A stretch of 41,979 bases of DNA from Microbacteriaceae bacterium (lineage in GTDB: Bacteria > Actinomycetota > Actinomycetes > Actinomycetales > Microbacteriaceae), in NCBI GenBank assembly GCA_025463565.1, contig JAODAT010000046.1, positions 1 through 41,979 of the forward strand. Direction: 5' to 3'. The translations under genes and the position numbers were made by a program. Position 1 is the stretch's first letter; every line of letters starts with the position of its first letter. Positions 7,171 through 14,339 of this stretch are shown in pieces. The notes beneath the pieces were generated by a model. The model did not search any database and was not told the DNA's origin. It worked only from the letters and a program-made list of their open reading frames with translations.

Positions 7171-7794
7171 ATGACCACACTCGCCGAAGAACACTCCGAA
7201 GACATCGGTCTTCGCGAACGCAAGAAGCAGCAGACCCGGTTCGCCATCCACGAGGCGGCGTTCCGTCTCGTCGATGCGCAGGGCCTCGAAGCGACCACCG
7301 TCGAGCAGATCTGCCAGGAGGCGGATGTCTCCGCCCGCACCTTCTTCAACTACTACCCGTCGAAGGCCGCCGCCGCGCTCGAGATGCGCGGCACAGCAGT
7401 GGACCCGCTCGTTCGATCGACGTTCCTCTCCGCTCGCGGTGGACTGGTCGCCGCCCTGTGCGCTGCCATCGGCAGCACGGCGGAGCTGGGGCGCAGCCAG
7501 GCCCGCATGAAGCACCTGATGACCCGGCATCCCGAACTCATGGTGACCCTGTCGCGCATGATGCTCGAGGTACGCGGCCAGTTCGTGGCTCTCGCGGCCG
7601 AACGGGCCGCCACCACACTTCAGGCCGAACTCGCCGTGACCCTGGTAATGGCCGCGCTCAGTCGGGTGATGCACGACGACAGCGGGTCGGATCGCAGTAT
7701 GACGGAACAGCTCAAGGCGACGATCGATGGGCTCGTCGGCGTGGTGGGCGAGAAGCTGCTGCCCGCACGGTCCGACATCGGGCTCGAGGCCTGA
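7171..7794 (+). CDS. TetR-family regulator of the upstream exporter
   Basis: A 207-residue TetR-family protein. The DNA-binding part at about residues 14-60 includes RFAIHEAAFRLVDAQGLEAT and the recognition helix VSARTFFNYYPSK; the F-N-Y-Y-x-S-K ending is common in regulators of efflux pumps. The C-terminal half is helical with no identified ligand. It starts 62 bp after the exporter stop, past a hairpin, and its ATG has only a weak upstream ribosome site. The palindrome around the exporter promoter (5013-5047) is its most likely target. It converges with the peroxiredoxin gene with 7 bp between them. Confidence 0.9.
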   Translation: MTTLAEEHSEDIGLRERKKQQTRFAIHEAAFRLVDAQGLEATTVEQICQEADVSARTFFNYYPSKAAAALEMRGTAVDPLVRSTFLSARGGLVAALCAAIGSTAELGRSQARMKHLMTRHPELMVTLSRMMLEVRGQFVALAAERAATTLQAELAVTLVMAALSRVMHDDSGSDRSMTEQLKATIDGLVGVVGEKLLPARSDIGLEA

Positions 7795-7801
7795 CTCGGG
7801 C

Positions 7802-8260
7802 TTAGGCCAGAGCGGCGACCGCGGCCGCGAGGTCGGCTTTCTGGTAGCTGGCGCCCGGATTGGTGGAGACGTGCGAGTAGCGCACCACCCCCTGCTTGTC
7901 GATGAGCACGCCGCCGGACTGCTGGATCGCGCCGAAGACCTTGCGCAGCAGGCCGGCCTCAGCATGGGCCGTGCCGTCCTGCCCAATGACCACCGGGAAC
8001 GGCACGTCACGCTTCGCCTTCCAGGCGAGAGCATCGGCCGCGTCATCCGGAACCGCGACGACCACCTTCACGCCCTCGGATTCCAGCTGCGCCCGCTGCG
8101 ACGCGAGGGTGCGCACGGCCGAGTTGCACTGCGCACACGAGATGGTGCGCATGAAGTAGACGAACACGTTATCGCGGCCGCGGTAGTCCTCGAGGGCGAA
8201 GGGCGTGCCGTCGGAATTGCGCAGTTTCAAGGACAGGGTGGAGCCGGTTTCGAGCGCCAT
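7802..8260 (-). CDS. Peroxiredoxin-like (AhpC/TSA, thioredoxin-fold) protein
   Basis: A 152-residue thioredoxin-fold protein. The redox centre is a C-x-x-C in FMRTISCAQCNSAV, about residues 38-52, followed by the peroxiredoxin-like LASQRAQLESEGVKVVVAV and, near the C-terminus, GGVLIDKQGVVRYSH. Such proteins reduce peroxides with thioredoxin or a related donor in the cytoplasm; no signal peptide is present. GGAGAAA precedes the ATG by about 5 nt. It lies 54 bp downstream of the maltokinase-cap-like gene on the same strand. Confidence 0.85.
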   Translation of the reverse strand: MALETGSTLSLKLRNSDGTPFALEDYRGRDNVFVYFMRTISCAQCNSAVRTLASQRAQLESEGVKVVVAVPDDAADALAWKAKRDVPFPVVIGQDGTAHAEAGLLRKVFGAIQQSGGVLIDKQGVVRYSHVSTNPGASYQKADLAAAVAALA

Positions 8261-8314
8261 GATTTCTCCTACGGGTAGTCGGTAATAACTACACGCGAGA
8301 AAGCATCGATCGGT

Positions 8315-8884
8315 TCACCGCACGCTGATCGTGGCGAGAAGCATTCCCTCGGCACCGTCCCATCGGCCGATGAGGGTCTCGCCCTTCGGCTCGACCGTGG
8401 CAGCGGGCACCCGGATGACGTTTATCTCGAGAGCATCGACAGCCGGAACGACCGTGCCCGGCGTGCCGCTTCCGACGACCGTGGTGTTCGGCGTGCGTTG
8501 CACCAGGCCCTTGCCCTCGTCGATCCACATCTCAACCTGCGTGCCGCCGCCGAGCACGGTCGCGGCGAGGGTCTCCCGATAGACGGGATCGGACGGTCCG
8601 TCGTAGACCCAGCGCCGCCCGAGCACCGAATGGTCCGTCGTGCCGACGAGTGACGCTCCCTCCAGCGCCTCGGCACGGTAGGTCAGAGGAAACTGCATCA
8701 CCGGTCCATCGCCCGCCCGTACCAGCAGGGTCTCGACACCGACTTCGCCGAGCGGATCGTCGAACCGGAAATTTCCGACCTGTCTGAGCGGGCCCTGCCC
8801 GGTGAACCAGACCTGGTCGCGTGCCCAGCCCTCGAGCAGATCGAGCTTGGTCGGGGTCAATGTTGCAACATGGAGGAGTGCCAT
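8315..8884 (-). CDS. Stand-alone maltokinase N-terminal-cap-like protein
   Basis: A 189-residue protein whose sequence (MALLHVATLTPTKLDLLEGW, GNFRFDDPLGEVGVETLLV, FPLTYRAEALEGASLVGT, SVLGRRWVYDGPSDPVY) matches the cap domain found at the N-terminus of actinobacterial maltokinases. No kinase domain follows, here or in the neighbouring genes. Free-standing members exist in actinobacteria, sometimes labelled glucan-branching-related, without a proven activity. A TATCAT hexamer (8892-8897, minus) ends 7 nt before the ATG and there is no ribosome site, so the mRNA is probably leaderless. Its first base abuts the start codon of the divergent gene. Confidence 0.75.
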   Translation of the reverse strand: MALLHVATLTPTKLDLLEGWARDQVWFTGQGPLRQVGNFRFDDPLGEVGVETLLVRAGDGPVMQFPLTYRAEALEGASLVGTTDHSVLGRRWVYDGPSDPVYRETLAATVLGGGTQVEMWIDEGKGLVQRTPNTTVVGSGTPGTVVPAVDALEINVIRVPAATVEPKGETLIGRWDGAEGMLLATISVR

Positions 8885-9538
8885 GTGTTCGATGATAGGG
8901 AGATGGCGCTCGATGAGGGATTCTTCCAGTCACTCGCTGCGCTGGATCGGCCGGACGACGCCGAATATCTCTACGACGAATCGACCGAACACGGTGCACT
9001 TCGCCTGCGCAACCTGCGCCGGTATTTCGGCCTGATGCAGGCGGCCGGCTCGACGACACTACTTCTCGCCGAGGCGCCGGGCTGGCGCGGAATGACGGTC
9101 ACCGGCATCCCCTTCACGAGCGTCAAGCAGCTGCTCACCAGGCCGGGCCTCATCACCGCTGGCGCCGAGGGCGACGGGTTCGAGCTGCCGGCCGACCCTC
9201 CGGCACTGTGGGAGGCGTCATCCGCTGTGGTGTGGAACACGATCGCCGGATGGACCGGGCCGCCGCCGACATCGTGGCCGGTCTATCCCCACCATCCTTT
9301 CGAGCGCGGGAATCCGCTCACGAATCGCACGCCACGACCCGCCGAGGTGAGAGGCGGAACGGCAATCGCGCTCCACCTCGCTGACGCGCTCGGCATCGAG
9401 CTCATCGTCTCGGTCGGACGCAAGGCGCAGGCCGCCATGCTGGCGAGCGGTGTCGAGACAATCGCGGTGCGGCATCCCGCACAGGGAGGTGCCGCGATCT
9501 TCGCCCGCCAGCTCGCCGAGCTCAACGCGCGCTCTTGA
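8885..9538 (+). CDS. Uracil-DNA-glycosylase-superfamily protein
   Basis: A 217-residue protein from the GTG at 8885. TTLLLAEAPGWRGMTVTGIPF resembles the GEAPG...G-PF motif 1 of family 4/5-type uracil-DNA glycosylases, and VRHPAQGGAAIFARQL resembles the motif-2 region around HP. HHPFERGNPLTNRTP lies between. The family removes uracil from DNA in base-excision repair; subclass and substrate cannot be assigned. An ATG 15 bases upstream (8870) is in frame, but GGAGGAG (8872-8878) lies 6 nt before the GTG, which decides the start. That ribosome site lies inside the first codons of the opposite-strand gene. Confidence 0.72.
   Translation: MFDDREMALDEGFFQSLAALDRPDDAEYLYDESTEHGALRLRNLRRYFGLMQAAGSTTLLLAEAPGWRGMTVTGIPFTSVKQLLTRPGLITAGAEGDGFELPADPPALWEASSAVVWNTIAGWTGPPPTSWPVYPHHPFERGNPLTNRTPRPAEVRGGTAIALHLADALGIELIVSVGRKAQAAMLASGVETIAVRHPAQGGAAIFARQLAELNARS
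8892..8897 (-). promoter_or_regulatory. -10 box for the gene at 8315-8884 (leaderless layout)
   Basis: TATCAT on the minus strand ends 7 nt before the ATG. It lies within the first codons of the opposite gene. Confidence 0.5.
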
Positions 9539-9579
9539 CTATGATCAGCGTCATAGTGCAGAATATGATGACCGTCATA
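9539..9579. promoter_or_regulatory. Two operators upstream of the tautomerase gene
   Basis: CTATGA-N6-TCATAG (9539-9556) and TATGA-N6-TCATA (9564-9579; arms 9564-9568 and 9575-9579) are two copies of one palindrome, about 24 bp centre to centre. TTGACT (9535-9540) can serve as -35 and CAGAAT or TATGAT as -10, so both sites overlap the promoter. The TetR protein encoded downstream at 10079 is the likely binder. Confidence 0.7.
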
Positions 9580-9599
9580 GAACACTGAGGAGTTTCACC

Positions 9600-10031
9600 A
9601 TGCCCATGATCGACGTCTACGCAACCGAAGGCACCTTCGCCGACAAGCACCAGTTGGCGATCGACCTCGCCACCACCGTCATGACTATCGAGGCCGTGCC
9701 GAACATCCCGATGTTCCGCCAGAACACCGCGGGATTCGTTCATGACCTGCCGACCGGCGACCTCTCCAACGTGGACGGCGATACGAACTACGTGCGCGTG
9801 CAGGTACTGACCAACACCGGCGCGCTCGACCGCGACAAGCAGCTCGCCGTCGTCGGCAAGCTCACCGACCTCATCGCGAAGGCATCGGGCGACCCGACGA
9901 TCGTCGACCGCACCTGGGTACTGTTGACCGAAGCCGTCGCGGGAGGATGGGGCCTGAAGGGTCACGCCAACACGAACGACGAACTCGTCGCTTCAGCCCG
10001 GGCGCAGATCGCGGAGCTGCAAGCGAAGTAG
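9600..10031 (+). CDS. Tautomerase-superfamily protein with catalytic Pro1
   Basis: A 143-residue protein beginning MPMIDVYATEG. Removal of Met would expose the N-terminal proline that acts as catalytic base in 4-oxalocrotonate tautomerase, CaaD, MSAD and MIF relatives. Its length is about twice that of 4-OT, as in fused two-repeat members such as MSAD or cis-CaaD. The substrate is unknown. AGGAG lies 7 nt before the ATG. Two palindromes overlap its promoter and a TetR gene follows 47 bp downstream, so the pair forms an inducible two-gene unit. Confidence 0.85.
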   Translation: MPMIDVYATEGTFADKHQLAIDLATTVMTIEAVPNIPMFRQNTAGFVHDLPTGDLSNVDGDTNYVRVQVLTNTGALDRDKQLAVVGKLTDLIAKASGDPTIVDRTWVLLTEAVAGGWGLKGHANTNDELVASARAQIAELQAK

Positions 10032-10032
10032 C

Positions 10033-10049
10033 GCAGCTCGCTGAGCTGC
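10033..10049. repeat. Perfect inverted repeat between tautomerase and TetR genes
   Basis: GCAGCTC-GCT-GAGCTGC is a 7-3-7 palindrome directly after the tautomerase stop. It could be an mRNA hairpin or a protein site. No T-run follows it, and it is unlike the two upstream operators. Confidence 0.45.
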
Positions 10050-10078
10050 AGGCTTAGCGGCAAAGGAGGGCTGATCGG

Positions 10079-10627
10079 ATGGCCGGTGAGAGTCGTACCC
10101 GCATGATCGAGGGCGCGTCGCGCCTGCTCGCCACCAAGGGGCTGCAGGAGACGTCGTTCAGCGAGGTGCTGAAGCTCACCGGCGCTCCACGCGGTTCGAT
10201 CTACCACCACTTCCCCGAGGGGAAAGAGCAGCTCGTCGCGGCCGCCGTCGATCACGCCGGCCGAATCGCGACCGAGCTGATCGAGCTGAGCGCGGGCGAG
10301 CCGGCCGTCGTGGTCGCGTCGCGCTTTCTCGAGGCCTGGCGCCAGGTGCTGGTGCGGTCGAACTTCCACGCCGGATGCTCGGTGCTGGCGGTCACTGTGG
10401 CCACGGAGTCGCCGGAGCTGCTCGACCACGCGGCAGCTGTCTTCCGCAACTGGCGCCGCCGGCTCGGCGAGCTTCTGGAGCAGGGCGGTATGCCGGCCGA
10501 TGACGCTCAGTCCTTCGCCGCGCTGCTAGTCGCCGGTGCCGAGGGCGCGGTGGTGCTCAGCCGGGCCGAGCAGAGCATCGAGCCGTTCGAGTTGGTATCA
10601 GGCCGTCTGCTCGACCTTGCCGGCTGA
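10079..10627 (+). CDS. TetR-family regulator (YxaF/LmrA-like)
   Basis: A 182-residue TetR protein: MAGESRTRMIEGASRLLATKG starts the DNA-binding domain and the recognition helix is GAPRGSIYHHFPEGKEQL. The APRGSIYHHFP-GKEQL form and the C-terminal region around FHAGCSVLAV are typical of the YxaF/LmrA subgroup, whose characterised members regulate flavonoid- or drug-responsive genes. AAAGGAGG lies 8 nt before the ATG. It follows the tautomerase gene on the same strand. Its stop overlaps the end of the convergent MFS gene by 30 bp, so the two transcripts run into each other. Confidence 0.92.
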   Translation: MAGESRTRMIEGASRLLATKGLQETSFSEVLKLTGAPRGSIYHHFPEGKEQLVAAAVDHAGRIATELIELSAGEPAVVVASRFLEAWRQVLVRSNFHAGCSVLAVTVATESPELLDHAAAVFRNWRRRLGELLEQGGMPADDAQSFAALLVAGAEGAVVLSRAEQSIEPFELVSGRLLDLAG

Positions 10628-11815
10628 CGCCCGCCGGGCGCCGCGGGTGAGGTAGCCGAGCAGGAACGTCACTACCGACAGCGCGACCGCGATCGCGCCG
10701 AACACCGGAACCGCCGCTGCGCCGCCGACGCCGATGGCGAGTGCGCCGAGCAGCGGGGCGACGGAGATGCCGACGTACATCCCCGTCGTGTACCAGGACA
10801 GCGAGAGCACCGCGGATTCGGGATCGATGGCGATCAAGCGGTGCTGGATGGGCGGCACCGATGCGAAGGCGGCTACACCGAGCAGGAAGAACAGCACGGC
10901 TGTGAGGATGTAGTCGGATGCCAGGAAAGCGAGGGCGACCAGCAGCACCAGTTGCGCGCCGAGGAAGATCGTGGCCGTGAGCCGGTTGCCGAGGCGATCG
11001 GTCACCAGTCCGGCGATGATGTTGCCTATTATGCCCCCGATCCCATAGACGAACAGAAGGATCGCGAGCAGCGTGCCCGACCCACCGGTTGCCGTGTGGG
11101 TGATCGCGGAACTGAAGATGTAGACGAGGTTGAACCCGGCGGTGACACAGAGTGTGGCCACGAGCGCCATGAGCACCCGATGGTCGCGCAGGGGCGCGAA
11201 TCGGCGGGCGAGCGGAATGGGCGCGCCGATCGGCAGGTCGCGCACGAACAGGGCGATGGCGATCGCCAGCAGGGCTGCGAGGGCGGCCACTCCGTAGATC
11301 GGTAGTTGCCAGCCCCCGACTGCGCCGATCGCGGTTCCGAGCGGGGAGCCGAGCGCCGTCGCCATCGTGAAGCCCACGGCCACGAAGGCGATTGCGCGGC
11401 CCCGCTTCTGGGGCGGTGCGATGGCCGCGGCCGCTGCGGTGGCTGCCGGGACGAGAGCTGCCCCGCCGATCGCGGCGATGAGCCGTCCAATACTGAAGAC
11501 GGTGAGATCGTGCGCCTCTGCGGCGACGAGCGTGCCGGCAGCGAGCACGCCGGAGCCACTGGCCATCAGTATGGTGCGAGACAGTCGGGCGGCGAGGATG
11601 GAGATCACCGGGGCCGCGACGGCGACGGTGATCGCGTAGAGGCTGATCGAGTAGCTGACGTCGGTCGTGGTCACCCCGAGGCTGTGGGCAATGTCGGGGA
11701 GCAGTCCGGCGATGACGAATGAGTTGGTGCCGACCAGGAACAGTCCGACCGCGAGAAGTGCGAGTCGCGGGTAAATGCTCCGCGTGCGGGAATAGGATGG
11801 TTCGACGCTCGTCAT
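10598..11815 (-). CDS. 12-TM MFS efflux transporter (AraJ/Cmx-like)
   Basis: A 405-residue protein from the ATG at 11815 (MTSVEPSYSRTRS), with about 12 hydrophobic helices. Features of drug-proton antiporters of the DHA1 type include GTNSFVIAGLLPDIAHSLGV in helix 1, ARLSRTILMASGSGV at the motif-A position, and GSPLGTAIGAVGGWQLPIYG in helix 5. An upstream in-frame ATG (12313) was rejected because it would run through the ArsR gene. TAGGGT (11823-11828) ends 7 nt before the start. It is divergent from an ArsR gene with a palindrome between them, so probably induced by that regulator's ligand. The substrate is unknown. Confidence 0.9.
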   Translation of the reverse strand: MTSVEPSYSRTRSIYPRLALLAVGLFLVGTNSFVIAGLLPDIAHSLGVTTTDVSYSISLYAITVAVAAPVISILAARLSRTILMASGSGVLAAGTLVAAEAHDLTVFSIGRLIAAIGGAALVPAATAAAAAIAPPQKRGRAIAFVAVGFTMATALGSPLGTAIGAVGGWQLPIYGVAALAALLAIAIALFVRDLPIGAPIPLARRFAPLRDHRVLMALVATLCVTAGFNLVYIFSSAITHTATGGSGTLLAILLFVYGIGGIIGNIIAGLVTDRLGNRLTATIFLGAQLVLLVALAFLASDYILTAVLFFLLGVAAFASVPPIQHRLIAIDPESAVLSLSWYTTGMYVGISVAPLLGALAIGVGGAAAVPVFGAIAVALSVVTFLLGYLTRGARRASAGKVEQTA

Positions 11816-11822
11816 ACCATTG

Positions 11823-11828
11823 ACCCTA
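11823..11828 (-). promoter_or_regulatory. -10 box for the MFS gene at 10598-11815 (leaderless layout)
   Basis: TAGGGT on the minus strand ends 7 nt before the ATG. The expected -35 region overlaps the palindrome at 11834-11851. Confidence 0.4.
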
Positions 11829-11833
11829 ACATG

Positions 11834-11851
11834 GTTCGATGAGGATCGAAC
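11834..11851. promoter_or_regulatory. Palindromic operator between ArsR and MFS genes
   Basis: GTTCGAT-GAGG-ATCGAAC is a perfect 7-4-7 palindrome in the 57-bp divergent region. It directly precedes TATTGT (11852-11857), the likely -10 box of the ArsR gene, and covers the promoter of the MFS gene, so one site can repress both. Confidence 0.7.
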
Positions 11852-11872
11852 TATTGTTGGGAGAGGCAGGCC

Positions 11873-12214
11873 GTGGGCGCGAACGAGTATCCGATGCCGT
11901 CGACCGGCGACATCCGTCTCGCCGATGTGCTGCACTGCCTCTCCGACCCGAGCCGGGTGAAAATCCTCATCTCGCTGGCCGACGGTGAATTCCATCGGAA
12001 GACTGTCGACTCGTTCTCGCTGAACGTGCAGAAGTCCACGATGTCGCACCACCTCAGGACGATGCGCGAAGCCGGTCTCACCGAGACGCGCATGACCGGT
12101 CGGGACTGTGACATCCGACTCAGGGTCGCCGACCTCGACGCTCGGTTCCCTGGGCTCATCGCCGCGCTGACGAGCGAGAGCGCCGTGAACGACCTGGCGA
12201 ATGATCGTTCCTGA
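11873..12214 (+). CDS. ArsR-family winged-helix repressor
   Basis: A 113-residue ArsR/SmtB-type protein. ADVLHCLSDPSRVKILISLA is the usual first helix pair and QKSTMSHHLRTMREAGLTETRM holds the recognition helix and wing. No cluster of cysteines typical of metal or arsenic sensors is seen: the only ones are in LHCLSD and RDCDI. The signal may therefore be organic. GGGAGAGG precedes the GTG start. It is divergent from an MFS exporter and shares a palindromic operator with it. Confidence 0.9.
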   Translation: MGANEYPMPSTGDIRLADVLHCLSDPSRVKILISLADGEFHRKTVDSFSLNVQKSTMSHHLRTMREAGLTETRMTGRDCDIRLRVADLDARFPGLIAALTSESAVNDLANDRS

Positions 12215-12403
12215 TTTCGGGGGACAAAATAAAACTTCTATCCCTCGGACGGGGGACGATTTGCTCGATGAGAAACCCCCCGTTCGCGGGTATATCAGGC
12301 AACGAGATACCAATGTCGCTTGTTAGCGAAGTCACGAGGGCATAGCGTTGGGCACAGACGCGACATTTCGGGGTACGCGGCTACGGGTTCGGGGGAATCT
12401 GAA
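12215..12403 (+). other. Intergenic region before the CAP-like gene
   Basis: This 189-bp stretch holds an inverted repeat ACGGGGG (12249-12255) and CCCCCGT (12277-12283) that could be a terminator-like stem with a long loop. No strong promoter pair or known riboswitch was recognised, though the length leaves room for an RNA leader. Confidence 0.35.
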
Positions 12404-13303
12404 ATGAAGCGCTTTGCACTATTCACGACCATCCTGACCGCGGTCCTGGTGCTCGTGCTTCCGTTCATCGGCGGTGGTGGGCCGGCTCTTCAGGGCTCGC
12501 TCACGTCAGCTGCGACGGCCGATGAGACAGGTCTTCCGATTTTCGCAACGACCCCGTCGAGCAACTCGTCTTCCTTCAGCGCCACGGATGCCGGACTCGC
12601 CGCGGTTCACCAGAGCGACGCCGAGACGGCGGCCGCCAGCGCGGCCGCGACATCCGCCACCACCACGGACACCGAACACCTCGCCCAGAAGCCGGTTCCG
12701 GTGCCCGTCGTGCTCGACCCGACCACGGCCGCGAACCTCACCCCTTCGCAGCGCGCGGCGGCCCGTGCGGCGGCGGGCCAGTCGTGCCCGAGCGGTGCCG
12801 GCGGCGGCGGAAGCGCGCCGGGCGGCTCCGATGGCAAGGGAGTCAGTGGCACGACCTCCAGCGACATCCAGTCCTTCTCCGCCCAGTTCAACGCGATCCG
12901 CGTCGCCAACTGTCTCGATCCGATTCCCTCGAGCAATTTCCGCTACGACTCCTGCATGGAGCAGCGGCTGTACTGGATGGCGGAAGACCCGAGCGAAGAC
13001 CCGGGCAACACCTGGGGCCACGCCGGTGTGCAGAGCCTCGCTCCCGGCCCGGACGGCCAGCTGTACTCCAGCGAGGTTCCTGAGTTCGGCTGCGACGGCA
13101 ACCTGGCCGGTGGCTCCGGCAACGACGGGGCGACGGTCGCCCAGAAGTGGTGGGACTCCCTTCCGCACCGCCTCGCGCTCTACAAGCCGAGCTACACGGG
13201 TAGCACCGCGGGCGTCTGCATCTACTTCGCGATGACGCATGGCGGGGTGCCGGACGAGCCGTCGAGCTTCACCCGGGCGGCGGCACGCTGGGCGTCCTGC
13301 TAA
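12404..13303 (+). CDS. Secreted CAP/SCP-like domain protein
   Basis: A 299-residue exported protein. MKRFALFTTILTAVLVLVLPF is a signal peptide. A low-complexity Ala/Ser/Thr linker follows (about 30-140) with a Gly-rich turn, then a cysteine-containing domain at about 160-299. FNAIRVANCLDPIP, WGHAGVQSL, VAQKWWDSLPHRLALYKP and GVCIYFAMTHG follow the CAP order, with His in WGHAG and in LPHR as candidate cavity residues. CAP proteins occur in many secreted bacterial proteins with mostly unknown roles. The ATG at 12404 is chosen over upstream codons because GGGGGAA lies about 8 nt before it and the signal peptide begins there. Confidence 0.75.
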   Translation: MKRFALFTTILTAVLVLVLPFIGGGGPALQGSLTSAATADETGLPIFATTPSSNSSSFSATDAGLAAVHQSDAETAAASAAATSATTTDTEHLAQKPVPVPVVLDPTTAANLTPSQRAAARAAAGQSCPSGAGGGGSAPGGSDGKGVSGTTSSDIQSFSAQFNAIRVANCLDPIPSSNFRYDSCMEQRLYWMAEDPSEDPGNTWGHAGVQSLAPGPDGQLYSSEVPEFGCDGNLAGGSGNDGATVAQKWWDSLPHRLALYKPSYTGSTAGVCIYFAMTHGGVPDEPSSFTRAAARWASC

Positions 13304-13306
13304 CGT
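13301..13306 (+). promoter_or_regulatory. -10 box for the gene at 13314 (leaderless layout)
   Basis: TAACGT ends 7 nt before the ATG and overlaps the stop codon of the preceding gene. Confidence 0.45.
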
Positions 13307-13313
13307 CGGAGTC

Positions 13314-14300
13314 ATGGCTGGAGAAATTCGCTGGGGCATCCTCGGCACGGGCTGGATTGCAACCCAGCAGACCATTGATCTGCTGAAGAACGGGTTCACG
13401 GTGACGGCCGTCGGGTCGCGCACCCTCGACTCGGCGACGGCATTCGCATCGGAGTTCGGCATCCCGAATGTGCACGGGAGCTATGAGGAGCTGGTGGCCG
13501 ACCCCGAGGTCGACATCGTCTACATCGCGACCCCGCATCCGATGCACCATCACGACGCGCTTCTCGCCCTGAACGCGGGCAAGCACGTGCTGGTCGAGAA
13601 GCCCTTCACGATCAATGCGGCCGAGGCGAAGGAACTCGCCGACCTCGCCGACGCGAAGCACCTGGTGCTGCTCGAGGCGATGTGGACCAGGTTCCTTCCC
13701 CACATGATTCGCATCCGCGAGATCATCGCCGCCGGAACGATCGGCCAGGTGCGGACGGTCATCGCCGATCACACCCAGTTTTTGCCGAAAGACCCCGCGC
13801 ACCGTATCAACAACCCCGACCTCGGCGGAGGCGCACTGCTCGACCTCGGAATCTACCCGATCTCGCTCGCCTGGGATGTGTTCGGCAAGCCGACCACCGT
13901 CATCGCCAACTCGTCGAAGACCGAGACCGGCGTCGACCGGCAGACCGCCATCATCCTCGGCTATGCCGACGGGCAGCAGGCGCTGCTGCTGTGCGCGCTC
14001 GACACGGCCGGCCCCAACACCGCCACGATCATCGGCACCGAGGGGTGGATCGACATCGAGGGCGTGTTCTACACCCCGACGACCTTTACGGTCTACGACA
14101 GCCAGCAGAAGCCGATCGAGACCTTCGAGCAGCAGGTGTCCCAGCGCGGGATGCAGTTCCAGGCCTGGGAGGCCGAGCGTCGCATCCGCGACGGGCTTAC
14201 CGACGCATCCGTGCTGCCGCCGTCGGAGTCGGTGCAGATCATGGAGACGCTCGACGAGGTACGTCGCCAGATCGGCCTCGTCTATCCTTCTGAAAAGTAG
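13314..14300 (+). CDS. Gfo/Idh/MocA-family NAD(P)-dependent oxidoreductase
   Basis: A 328-residue protein. Residues 5-20 (RWGILGTGWIA) form the dinucleotide-binding turn of the Rossmann domain. VYIATPHPMHHHDALLALNAGKHVLVEKP is split here by its parts: the IATPH strand, the H-H-x-A-L helix and the conserved EKP motif at about residue 95. A C-terminal alpha/beta substrate domain has GGGALLDLGIYPISLA. The family oxidises or reduces sugars, inositols and related compounds; the substrate is not predictable and no sugar-pathway genes lie nearby. The ATG at 13314 comes 7 nt after TAACGT and has only GGAG three nt away, so a leaderless mRNA is likely. Confidence 0.9.
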   Translation: MAGEIRWGILGTGWIATQQTIDLLKNGFTVTAVGSRTLDSATAFASEFGIPNVHGSYEELVADPEVDIVYIATPHPMHHHDALLALNAGKHVLVEKPFTINAAEAKELADLADAKHLVLLEAMWTRFLPHMIRIREIIAAGTIGQVRTVIADHTQFLPKDPAHRINNPDLGGGALLDLGIYPISLAWDVFGKPTTVIANSSKTETGVDRQTAIILGYADGQQALLLCALDTAGPNTATIIGTEGWIDIEGVFYTPTTFTVYDSQQKPIETFEQQVSQRGMQFQAWEAERRIRDGLTDASVLPPSESVQIMETLDEVRRQIGLVYPSEK

Positions 14301-14327
14301 CCGAAGAGCGCTTCAAGCGGCGTCGGC

Positions 14328-14333
14328 TAACAT
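14328..14333 (+). promoter_or_regulatory. -10 box for dacB (leaderless layout)
   Basis: TAACAT ends 6 nt before the GTG start of dacB. Confidence 0.45.
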
Positions 14334-14339
14334 GGCGGG

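Noticed and set aside
12249-12403. Possible c-di-AMP (ydaO) riboswitch before the secreted CAP-like gene
   Set aside because: Such riboswitches often precede wall-hydrolase genes in actinobacteria, but I could not find the conserved ydaO core sequence blocks here.
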